From Ruoffia tabacinasalis (GTDB taxonomy: Bacteria > Bacillota > Bacilli > Lactobacillales > Aerococcaceae), in assembly GCF_005864045.1 (NCBI RefSeq), contig NZ_VBSP01000013.1, forward strand, positions 1 to 54,185: a stretch of 54,185 nt of DNA, given 5' to 3'. Numbering within the stretch: the first letter of the stretch is position 1; each line of letters starts with the position of its first letter. This document shows positions 18,006 to 27,112 of this stretch, piece after piece. A program made the position numbers and the translations under genes. The notes beneath the pieces are model-generated. The model was given only the letters and a program-made list of their open reading frames with translations. It did not search any database and had not been told where the DNA came from.

Positions 18006-19253
18006 TTATTTTTTGAAAATATGACTTTGATATTGTGTCGCCCCTGCTGGTCGGCCTACGTAGGCTTCTACGCCAGCGTCAGATATGACTTTAATTTCAA
18101 TGGCTACCCCTTCAGGTAAAGTTCTTTGCGAGACATCGGTAATATGTTGAGTCAACGCTGTAATTTCTGTTTGTTTATAGAACTGTGAAACAATTTCTAC
18201 ATTTAAGGAAGCCAATCCTCCGTCAATGTATAAAGCCTCTCCAGAGATACCATTTAAATTAGGGAAGAAATTAATAATTTCATTATTAAAATTATCAAAA
18301 TATGCGTATTGATCGCTTTGGTCGCTCGCTTCGATGATTGGTAACGCAATACGATATTCATTGTTTTCTGTCCAGTCAGTCACAGAGTTTCCTTCTCGAG
18401 AAATACCATCTAATACATACGTTCCACCGACAACTTCATCGCTTGGAGCTGCTCGGTAAATACCAACGACGATTGGAACTGAACGTAATTCTTCTGTGTT
18501 TCTTAGACGCCCGACAATGATATTTGCGAATTGTCTACCACGTTCACGCATTTCACCCACTGAGATTTCTTGTTCGTGGATTACGCCATCAGCATCAGTA
18601 TATTCATAAGTACTATTCATCGCAAGACCAAGAACAATTCCACCTAAAGCAAAGCCTTCTTCAGTCTCTACCATTAAGTTTTTCTCAGCTACTTGGGATA
18701 AATAAATCGGAGTTGATTGCACATTTGTCACGATTTGCTCGTTCTCTTCTGCGCCTTCTTCTGTAACATCTTCTGGGTCATCAGCTGGATCAACGGATTC
18801 ATCTGAGGCCAGTGATTCCTCTAAACTTGATTGAGTTTCTGCATCTCCTTCCGGTAAGGCTGGATTCAAGCCTTCTGGATTGGTTGCTGACTCTCTTGCT
18901 AACCAACTCGTCATCGTTGCTTCATCTATAATTTGCCCTTCTTGCATAAAATACTGTTCAGTTGGAAAGACTTGTTTACTTATGCGAAGTAATCCTTCCT
19001 CAAATGCACGAATATTCGCTGCAGAACTTAAATTATTGTTTGAGCTCGCTGATGCACCAATTTGGTATTGACCATCGATTATTACTGCACGATAAAAATC
19101 GCTTGATAATTGATTGGTCGTCGTTTGAACCGTTACTTCATCTGGATTAGTTGGCTCATCCTCTTGTGCTTGGGACCTTACTTGCGTCACGCCTCCTGCT
19201 AGCATTAAGCAAGCAAGTAGTATAGATACATTCATTCTTATCTTTTTATTCAT
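18006..19253 (-). CDS. camS: CamS family sex-pheromone-precursor protein, atypical signal peptide
   Basis: A 415-residue extracytoplasmic protein of the CamS family, usually a lipoprotein whose signal peptide can yield a pheromone. The folded part matches the family (SDFYRAVIIDGQYQIGASAS, EEGLLRISKQVFPTEQYFMQEGQ, then GGTYVLDGI, and VAIEIKVISDAGVEAYVGRP near the end), and its place between ligA and gatC is the conserved one. The signal reads ILLACLMLAGGVTQ: a typical L-A-G-C lipobox is expected at residues 18-21, but residue 21 is Gly (GGC). Cys15 in LLAC is early in the hydrophobic stretch. An A-x-A type site (SQA-Q, near residue 29) could serve signal peptidase I. A Ser/Asp/Glu-rich linker lies around residues 125-165. 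Confidence 0.88.
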   Translation of the reverse strand: MNKKIRMNVSILLACLMLAGGVTQVRSQAQEDEPTNPDEVTVQTTTNQLSSDFYRAVIIDGQYQIGASASSNNNLSSAANIRAFEEGLLRISKQVFPTEQYFMQEGQIIDEATMTSWLARESATNPEGLNPALPEGDAETQSSLEESLASDESVDPADDPEDVTEEGAEENEQIVTNVQSTPIYLSQVAEKNLMVETEEGFALGGIVLGLAMNSTYEYTDADGVIHEQEISVGEMRERGRQFANIIVGRLRNTEELRSVPIVVGIYRAAPSDEVVGGTYVLDGISREGNSVTDWTENNEYRIALPIIEASDQSDQYAYFDNFNNEIINFFPNLNGISGEALYIDGGLASLNVEIVSQFYKQTEITALTQHITDVSQRTLPEGVAIEIKVISDAGVEAYVGRPAGATQYQSHIFKK

Positions 19254-19257
19254 GTAA

Positions 19258-21282
<2,025 letters not shown>

Positions 21283-21385
21283 TTATACCATCACTCCTAA
21301 AAAGCCATTTACGTTAATAGCAGTCTTCATTTCTTCGTCAAGTATATCATTCTTTACTGTTTCTATCAGTAAAAACATTCACTCT

Positions 21386-23710
21386 CTACTCCACTTTGCT
21401 TATTGGAGCAAAGGATGCTAGTAATTCTTTAATGCCTTGTGAATCGAAGGCAATACTTAGTAAAGCATTACTTCCAGAACCTTTAACATTAACGACAGTT
21501 CCAACTCCCCAAGTACGGTGATCTACTTTATCACCAACTGTATAATTTGTATCTGAATTGTTTGTGACTTTTTTCTTCAATGCTCCAGTTGAACCGCCTT
21601 TTGGACGCTGACTTAATAGAACATTTCTAGCCGCTTGGCTTGATCGTTTTCGCCCTTGCTGTCTGGTATTTTGAGAACGGATGACCGTTTGGAAAGATTG
21701 ACCGACATGCTCAATCAAACTTTGGTCTATCTCAGATACGAATCGACTTGGGGCATTATGTTGATATCTACCATATAATAGTCGGCTTCTAGCTGCTGTT
21801 AGGTATAGTTGCTCTTCGGCACGTGTCATTCCAACATATGCGAGTCGTCTCTCTTCCTCTAACTCATCATCGCTTTCTGACGCACGACTTAATGGGAATA
21901 AGCCTTCTTCCATACCAACAATGAATACGTAAGGGAATTCTAGTCCTTTAGCTGCATGCATCGTCATTAAGGTAATTTGGTCTACGGTTTCTTCTTCCGA
22001 CGTATCTGAAACAAGTGATAATTCTGTTAAGAATAAAGTTAAACGAATTCTTGGAGCCTGTGTATCAAGTGGTTCTTCTGTTGCTCCATCTTCTTCATCA
22101 GCAAAGTCAGGGTCGGTTTCGATAATATCTTCCAAGTCCATTTGGTCAAACTCTTTTGTAACTGACGCGAACTCGTCTAAGTTTTCTAGACGATTCGTTG
22201 CCTCTAAAGTCCCTTCTTCTTGAAGACTTTGCTTGTAATCTGATTGTTCCCAAACTTCTGCGACTAATTCACTTAAAGTTAAGTATTCTGCCTGTTGTCT
22301 TAAGCGTTTGATCATATCACTGAAGCGAACAAATTTAGTTTGTAAACTTGCAGATAAATTTGAATTTCCTAGTTGGTCAATAGCTTCAAACCAACCTAAG
22401 TTTAAACTTTCAGCAAATTCAGCTAATTTAGCAATACTTGTAGGTCCGATTCCTCGTTTTGGCACATTAACAATACGGTTAAAGCTTAAGTTATCCGCTA
22501 AATTATCAATCAGTCTTAAGTACGCTAACGTATCTTGAATTTCTTTACGTGAGTAGAATTTCAAGCCTCCAACAATCTTATACGGTAAGTTAGCTTTTAA
22601 CAATTGGTCCTCTAAGTTACGTGATTGAGCTTGCGTACGGTAAAGAATGGCGTATTCACTATTCGAACGTTTTTGATCCTCTTTCGTTTCAAAGATTTGT
22701 TGAATAACATATCTTGCTTCTTCTGAGTCAGATTCCGCTAAGTAGAATTTAACCTTATTCCCCTGTGCTTTGTCACTCCAAAGTTTTTTGTCTTTACGGT
22801 TGATATTTTTTTCAATTACGCTGTTGGCTGCATTTAGTATCGATTGAGTTGAACGGTAATTTTGCTCTAATAAAATCACTTTGGCATCTGGATAATCTTT
22901 CTCAAAGTTCATAATATTTTCCATATTTGCTCCACGCCAACCATAAATACTTTGATCAGCATCCCCAACAACACAAATGTTTTTCAGTAAATCCGCTAAT
23001 GTCTTCACCAATAAGTACTGAGTCTCATTCGTATCCTGGTACTCATCGACGTGAATATATTGAAATTTATTTTGATAGAACAGACGGACATCTTCATTTT
23101 CTTGAAGTAGTTTAACAGTTAATAATATTAAATCATTAAAGTCCATCGCATTACTTGTTTTTAGTTTTTGTTGATATAACTTGTAGACATTCGATTGAAT
23201 ATTGCCTAAGTAATCAGTGTTCTCAGCTGCAAAAGCATCAGGCATTTGCCCTTCGTTTTTTGCTGCATCAATCACCCAAAGCATTTCTTTGTAGTTGAAT
23301 CGTTTGCTATCAAGATTTAATTCTTTTAGCACGCGTTTCATTAATGTTTGTTGCTCACCTTGGTCAATAATCGAAAAGTTTTGTGTATATCCAATTTGAG
23401 TGGCTTCTCGACGTAAAATACGTGCACACATCGAGTGAAAAGTGGATACCCAAATTGATGATGCTTCAGGTCCAACTAGTTTCTCAACACGTTCTTTCAT
23501 CTCATTGGCTGCTTTATTTGTAAAGGTAATCGCCAACACATTCCAAGGTTTTATTTTTTTCTCTTCTAATAAATAAGCAATCCGATGGGTTAATACGCTG
23601 GTCTTTCCACTCCCAGCTCCAGCAGCAATTAGTACTGGCCCATCGGTTGTATATACAGCTTCTTGTTGTTTATTATTCAATCGGTTAATACTTTCGATTA
23701 ACGATGACAT
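21386..23710 (-). CDS. pcrA: ATP-dependent 3'-5' DNA helicase PcrA
   Basis: PcrA is a UvrD-family SF1A helicase for repair, plasmid replication and removal of RecA. The 774-residue protein has the Q-motif LNNKQQEAVY, Walker A GAGSGKT (31-37), HVDEYQDTN, GDADQSIYGWRGA, QNYRST, TMHAAKGLEF and VGMTRAEEQLYL. The C-terminal tail ends in a tudor-like RNA-polymerase-binding module (VGDKVDHRTWGVGTVV). GGAGG precedes the start. It leads the probable pcrA-ligA-camS-gatCAB transcript; a weak AT stem at 21353-21375 lies between pcrA and ligA. Confidence 0.98.
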   Translation of the reverse strand: MSSLIESINRLNNKQQEAVYTTDGPVLIAAGAGSGKTSVLTHRIAYLLEEKKIKPWNVLAITFTNKAANEMKERVEKLVGPEASSIWVSTFHSMCARILRREATQIGYTQNFSIIDQGEQQTLMKRVLKELNLDSKRFNYKEMLWVIDAAKNEGQMPDAFAAENTDYLGNIQSNVYKLYQQKLKTSNAMDFNDLILLTVKLLQENEDVRLFYQNKFQYIHVDEYQDTNETQYLLVKTLADLLKNICVVGDADQSIYGWRGANMENIMNFEKDYPDAKVILLEQNYRSTQSILNAANSVIEKNINRKDKKLWSDKAQGNKVKFYLAESDSEEARYVIQQIFETKEDQKRSNSEYAILYRTQAQSRNLEDQLLKANLPYKIVGGLKFYSRKEIQDTLAYLRLIDNLADNLSFNRIVNVPKRGIGPTSIAKLAEFAESLNLGWFEAIDQLGNSNLSASLQTKFVRFSDMIKRLRQQAEYLTLSELVAEVWEQSDYKQSLQEEGTLEATNRLENLDEFASVTKEFDQMDLEDIIETDPDFADEEDGATEEPLDTQAPRIRLTLFLTELSLVSDTSEEETVDQITLMTMHAAKGLEFPYVFIVGMEEGLFPLSRASESDDELEEERRLAYVGMTRAEEQLYLTAARSRLLYGRYQHNAPSRFVSEIDQSLIEHVGQSFQTVIRSQNTRQQGRKRSSQAARNVLLSQRPKGGSTGALKKKVTNNSDTNYTVGDKVDHRTWGVGTVVNVKGSGSNALLSIAFDSQGIKELLASFAPISKVE

Positions 23711-23874
23711 ATTATGACCTCCAATTTATCTAGTAGGTTGTTCACTCTAAAAAATCATACATAGTAGATTATATCAAAAATCAGTGTATAGTCCTAACAA
23801 ACATTTGATGATTTTTCTGTGACTGATAGGACTCAACTTTGTCACAAACAATCTAATATTTTTATCGCTTTCAT

Positions 23875-23912
23875 TAAAAAAATACCTCCTTGAGTTTATG
23901 GCTCAAGAAGGA
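23875..23912 (-). terminator. Terminator after the PurK-like gene
   Basis: On the minus strand TCCTTCTTGAG pairs with CTCAAGGAGG (one bulge) and is followed by seven U after two bases. It separates the PurK-like gene from pcrA. Confidence 0.8.
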
Positions 23913-23923
23913 CATTTAATTTT

Positions 23924-25054
23924 CTATTCAGTTAATTCTGTAATTTGTATTTGGCGTTCACACTCTGATAATGAATCTCCTGTTACAATGACTTGTCCAA
24001 TCAAACGTTTAGAGTCATTATTTATTGGATTAAACAAAGCAAAGCCCCAATCTGTTCTTAACATAAGTTGTGTTAAGAGATTCTCTTCATTCAAGACGGT
24101 TGCCGGTAAAGCAATCGCTGCTCTACTCTTAAGATGCAATGTTGGTAAAGGCAAGCCTAAAATAGCTCTCGCTGCTGCCTCATAATGAGAAATACTCATA
24201 GATCCAATCGTAAACATAGCTTCATCCGATAAACCGATACTTGCTTCGTTTATATAAACAACTCCTGCTGAAGTGATTAACATCTTCAACGTCAATGAAC
24301 CAACTAAATTTAATAATTCCGCTAATAATTGCGCTAAACGGTTCATCTCAAGTTCTACCGGTTTAGATATTTGTGCTGGGAAACGCACTTGTCTTCCAAG
24401 CAGATCTCCTTGTTCACGCACTTCAAATATAGGATAAATTAAAATTTCACCACGTTCGTTACGAATAACTGTCACGCTGGCTTTTTTCTCAGTTGGAATC
24501 CATGCCTCTAAAATACATGTGGTCGCTTCTAGTTTTGCACTTGCTTCATCATAATCCTCTTCACCATACAAGATAATATGCTCATTCGCATTATCAACAT
24601 GCCGTTGAGTTGATTTTAAAATACACGGGAATCCAATATATTCAACTGCTTCTTTTAAATCTGTTAAATTAGTAACCATAGAGAATGGCGCAACCAAACA
24701 CTTGTTAGAATCTAAATAGGCCTTCTCGATCAGTCGGTCTGTCGTAATGGCAATTAAATCCTCTGATAAAGTTAAATCCGTTTGTGCTGCCAATAATTGA
24801 AATTCTCTATTCGATAGAATACCCATTTCAACCGTTACGACATCTACCCGTTCACTAAAATAATTTAAGACTTGCTCATTATATGATTCGGTAACTGTTT
24901 GCCACGTCGCAAATTGTCTCACTGGATTATTCTCAGATGTTACCAAACTAGCAACTCGGTAACCTAATTTACCTGCTGCTTGAGCCAAGACAGCTGCAGA
25001 AATTGATGAGCCAATAATTCCTAATGTCTCACCTGGATAATGTCTTTGCGCCAT
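23924..25054 (-). CDS. Degenerate PurK-like ATP-grasp protein
   Basis: A 376-residue protein with the PurK layout: an N-terminal Rossmann-like preATP-grasp domain (LGIIGSS, residues near 10), an ATP-grasp region (FPCILKSTQRH, LEAWIPTEKKASVTVIRN) and a C-terminal end HYEAAARAILGLPLP. PurK makes N5-carboxyaminoimidazole ribonucleotide in purine synthesis. Here the family's N-E-I-A-P-R-P-H-N-S-G-H stretch reads NEASIGLSDEAM, and the N-terminal glycine loop and the E-F-E-N-V segment are also altered. It is therefore unlikely to be a normal CAIR synthase. The frame opens at a TTG at 25072, but GAAGGGAG lies before the ATG at 25054. No other purine gene is nearby. Confidence 0.82.
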   Translation of the reverse strand: MAQRHYPGETLGIIGSSISAAVLAQAAGKLGYRVASLVTSENNPVRQFATWQTVTESYNEQVLNYFSERVDVVTVEMGILSNREFQLLAAQTDLTLSEDLIAITTDRLIEKAYLDSNKCLVAPFSMVTNLTDLKEAVEYIGFPCILKSTQRHVDNANEHIILYGEEDYDEASAKLEATTCILEAWIPTEKKASVTVIRNERGEILIYPIFEVREQGDLLGRQVRFPAQISKPVELEMNRLAQLLAELLNLVGSLTLKMLITSAGVVYINEASIGLSDEAMFTIGSMSISHYEAAARAILGLPLPTLHLKSRAAIALPATVLNEENLLTQLMLRTDWGFALFNPINNDSKRLIGQVIVTGDSLSECERQIQITELTE

Positions 25055-25148
25055 CCTGTCTACTCCCTTCAATATTGTATATTTAAATGCACCTATAATA
25101 ATAACACATCACACAATTTCTAGCACTGATAAATTAGTATTTTTCTAA

Positions 25149-25862
25149 TTAGATTGGTTGATCATATTGATTCAATTCATAAGTTTCAATCATTTCGATA
25201 ATCTTGTCGGCATAAGTAGGATCAGTTGCGTACCCGGATTCTTGTAATCCATTGGCTTGTTCTACATAGTTATCACCGTTGAGAACCGCTTGATAAAACG
25301 TTGGGTCCCAAGAGGTACCCTCATTGATTAGAATGGCATGGCCTTCCATCGAAGCTTCCCAACTCGGATAAACTTTAAATCGGTCGGTAATTTCAACCCA
25401 TTCATCATCAAAATATTCTAACGTTTGAAAATCTACGCCATCTGGATCAGTGGCGTCCGTTTTGACACCGTAAAGATTATTATACTCTGCCCCAAGCTGA
25501 CTCCGGCCAAAATCACTTTCTAAAGCTGCTTGAGCCATTGAAACACTGGCTAAGACACCATATTGTCTTTGAAGTCTTTGTGAAATTGGTACAATCGATT
25601 CGATAAAGCCGATTCGTTGTTCATAATCAACTTCACGTTGCATCAATTCACCGTGCCTTTGGTTTGCCGTATCAACCCATCGATAAATAACTATCCCACT
25701 TAATAAAGTAAAAATTACAAAAAAGATAGATAATATCCCAATCTTTTGTAGAAAATCGGTTTTAAATCGATTCCATGCTTGTTTGTAATTTGTTTTGCGT
25801 TTTTTACGTCGAGTGGGACGTTTTTTAAATTTAAATAATTTTCTCTTCTTCTTTTTGGCCAT
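25149..25862 (-). CDS. Membrane-anchored GH73-type N-acetylglucosaminidase
   Basis: A 237-residue cell-wall hydrolase. A very basic N-terminus (residues 1-40) is followed by one membrane helix (41-60) that leaves the domain outside. The catalytic part is of the glucosaminidase (FlgJ/GH73) type with Glu115 in AQAALESDFGRS, then YNNLYGVK, the F-K-V-Y-P-S-W segment and the C-terminal ESGYATDPTYADKIIEMIE. It cuts glycan strands during growth or division. It has no cell-wall binding repeats, unlike secreted autolysins, so it should act close to the membrane. It starts 12 bases after the HTH gene and is probably co-transcribed. Confidence 0.92.
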   Translation of the reverse strand: MAKKKKRKLFKFKKRPTRRKKRKTNYKQAWNRFKTDFLQKIGILSIFFVIFTLLSGIVIYRWVDTANQRHGELMQREVDYEQRIGFIESIVPISQRLQRQYGVLASVSMAQAALESDFGRSQLGAEYNNLYGVKTDATDPDGVDFQTLEYFDDEWVEITDRFKVYPSWEASMEGHAILINEGTSWDPTFYQAVLNGDNYVEQANGLQESGYATDPTYADKIIEMIETYELNQYDQPI

Positions 25863-25874
25863 AATGCCTCACTT

Positions 25875-26402
25875 TTATTCGCTTTCTTGTAACTTCTCAC
25901 TTTCATCCACAAACCATTGTAAAAGTTTTACCTCGTCATGTCCAATTTGTTGGCGAATAATTCCCGGTAATCTCAATTCAATAATATCATTATAACCCCA
26001 TAAATTATAATCAACAATCAATTGTAGAATAACCATGTTTGATTTTCTTACACTTTCTTCCGTGTTCTCATCACTCTGATGCCATTCTAAGCGTGCAATC
26101 CCATTATTAACCCATTTTTTGGCGATTTGGTATTTTAAGAAATTATACTCTTTGACTGGATTGTTCACAACTTCTGGCATGATTTCTGTGGTTCTTACAA
26201 CCTTTTGCACAAGCATCCATTCATAATCTGTGAATAATGTCGATAAAATTTGAACATTATCGTATTTAAGACCTTGTTCACCTTTCTTCCAACGATCCCA
26301 ACTTTGTGGGGAGATACCTAGTTTTTCAGTGTAAAATGCTTTCTCACTCATATACTTTTCACGAATAACCTGAACTACGATTTGAATTAATGCTGGATTC
26401 AT
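25875..26402 (-). CDS. XRE-like HTH protein of unknown role
   Basis: A 175-residue protein that I do not recognise as a named family. Residues about 10-60 look like a lambda-repressor-type helix-turn-helix (KAFYTEKLGISPQSWDRWKKGEQGL, then YDNVQILSTLF); the rest is helical and without cysteines or membrane segments. The frame extends to 26699, but this would overlap the divergent gene. The ATG at 26402 has an AAAGGGTG site, so I use it. A strong promoter lies 32-60 bases upstream. It may regulate itself, the following glucosaminidase gene or the divergent exporter gene; this is inference. Confidence 0.75.
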   Translation of the reverse strand: MNPALIQIVVQVIREKYMSEKAFYTEKLGISPQSWDRWKKGEQGLKYDNVQILSTLFTDYEWMLVQKVVRTTEIMPEVVNNPVKEYNFLKYQIAKKWVNNGIARLEWHQSDENTEESVRKSNMVILQLIVDYNLWGYNDIIELRLPGIIRQQIGHDEVKLLQWFVDESEKLQESE

Positions 26403-26433
26403 AATATCACCCTTTACGTGTATTTTTAATTGT

Positions 26434-26462
26434 ATTATACACCCTATACGTGATATATCCAA
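26434..26462 (-). promoter_or_regulatory. Promoter of the HTH-glucosaminidase unit
   Basis: On the minus strand TTGGAT (26457-26462) and TATAAT (26434-26439) are 17 bases apart. The spacer and flanks carry two copies of TACGTG and a GTGTAT/ATACAC inverted repeat over the -10 that could bind a regulator. Confidence 0.75.
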
Positions 26463-26470
26463 ATGATTTA

Positions 26471-26498
26471 TAGACAAATTTATAATATTTGATACTAT
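26471..26498 (+). promoter_or_regulatory. Promoter of the ArAE-like gene
   Basis: TAGACA (26471-26476) and TACTAT (26493-26498) are 16 bases apart. It stands back to back with the minus-strand promoter, with only eight bases between the two -35 boxes. Confidence 0.5.
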
Positions 26499-26529
26499 TA
26501 GGTTTAGAAAAAATCGAAAGGATTCATTG

Positions 26530-27039
26530 ATGGAAGAGAACAAATCATTTAAAGATAGATTGTCGCTCGGTTGGCGAGCAAGAAAAAGTGCTGTCTCAGT
26601 TTCTTTAATTATTATCGTATACTCAGTCTTTAATTTAGGACATGCAACTTTGGCCGCTCTATCAGCAGTGTTTGCCATACGTGAGAATATGACAGACACT
26701 TATAAATATGCAAAATACCGTATCTTTGGTAACACCATTGGCGTGTTAATTGCTACAACTTTAATTTTTTTAAGACGGAATTTTCCTATACTGAATAATG
26801 ATATTTATACTTCAGTTTCTGGAGGTTTAGGAGTCCTATTAGTGCTTAATTTTTGCACTTTATTTGGTAATAAGCAAAGTGTTATTAATTCGACGGCAAC
26901 ATTTTTAGTTGTATACTTAGGTACACCTGAAGACACTTGGCTTGTTTATAGTATTAGCCGGATTTTAGATACAGTGTTTGGAACGGGTGTTGCCATTGCT
27001 GTGAACCGAACCCTTCCAAACCGTAAACAAGATTCTTAA
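26530..27039 (+). CDS. Aromatic acid exporter (ArAE/FUSC-like) membrane protein
   Basis: A 169-residue membrane protein with about four hydrophobic segments. The opening is typical of the ArAE_1/FUSC-like family: a basic start (GWRARKSAVSVSLIIIVYSVF), then LAALSAVFAIRENMTDTYKYAKYRIFGNTIGVLIA. Family members are proposed exporters of aromatic acids. This is the short, membrane-only form without the C-terminal cytosolic domain found in longer relatives. The start is the ATG at 26530 with AAAGGA seven bases before it, not the TTG at 26527. Divergent from the HTH gene. Confidence 0.8.
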   Translation: MEENKSFKDRLSLGWRARKSAVSVSLIIIVYSVFNLGHATLAALSAVFAIRENMTDTYKYAKYRIFGNTIGVLIATTLIFLRRNFPILNNDIYTSVSGGLGVLLVLNFCTLFGNKQSVINSTATFLVVYLGTPEDTWLVYSISRILDTVFGTGVAIAVNRTLPNRKQDS

Positions 27040-27055
27040 GACTTGATAACAATAC

Positions 27056-27105
27056 AAAACCGCCTAGGCGTTATCTATATCAGATAATACCTAGGCGGTT
27101 TTTAG
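27056..27105. terminator. Strong bidirectional terminator
   Basis: A 12-base stem (AAACCGCCTAGG / CCTAGGCGGTTT) is extended by TTATCT/AGATAA and has T-rich flanks on both sides. It lies between the convergent ArAE-like and zinc-ribbon genes. Confidence 0.92.
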
Positions 27106-27112
27106 TATTTAA

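Noticed and set aside
21353-21375. Terminator between pcrA and ligA
   Set aside because: The TTTACTG/CAGTAAA stem is short, AT-rich and lacks a U-tract on the transcribed strand.
26403-26699. N-terminal extension of the HTH protein
   Set aside because: It would run through both divergent promoters and into the exporter-like gene; the ATG at 26402 has the ribosome site.
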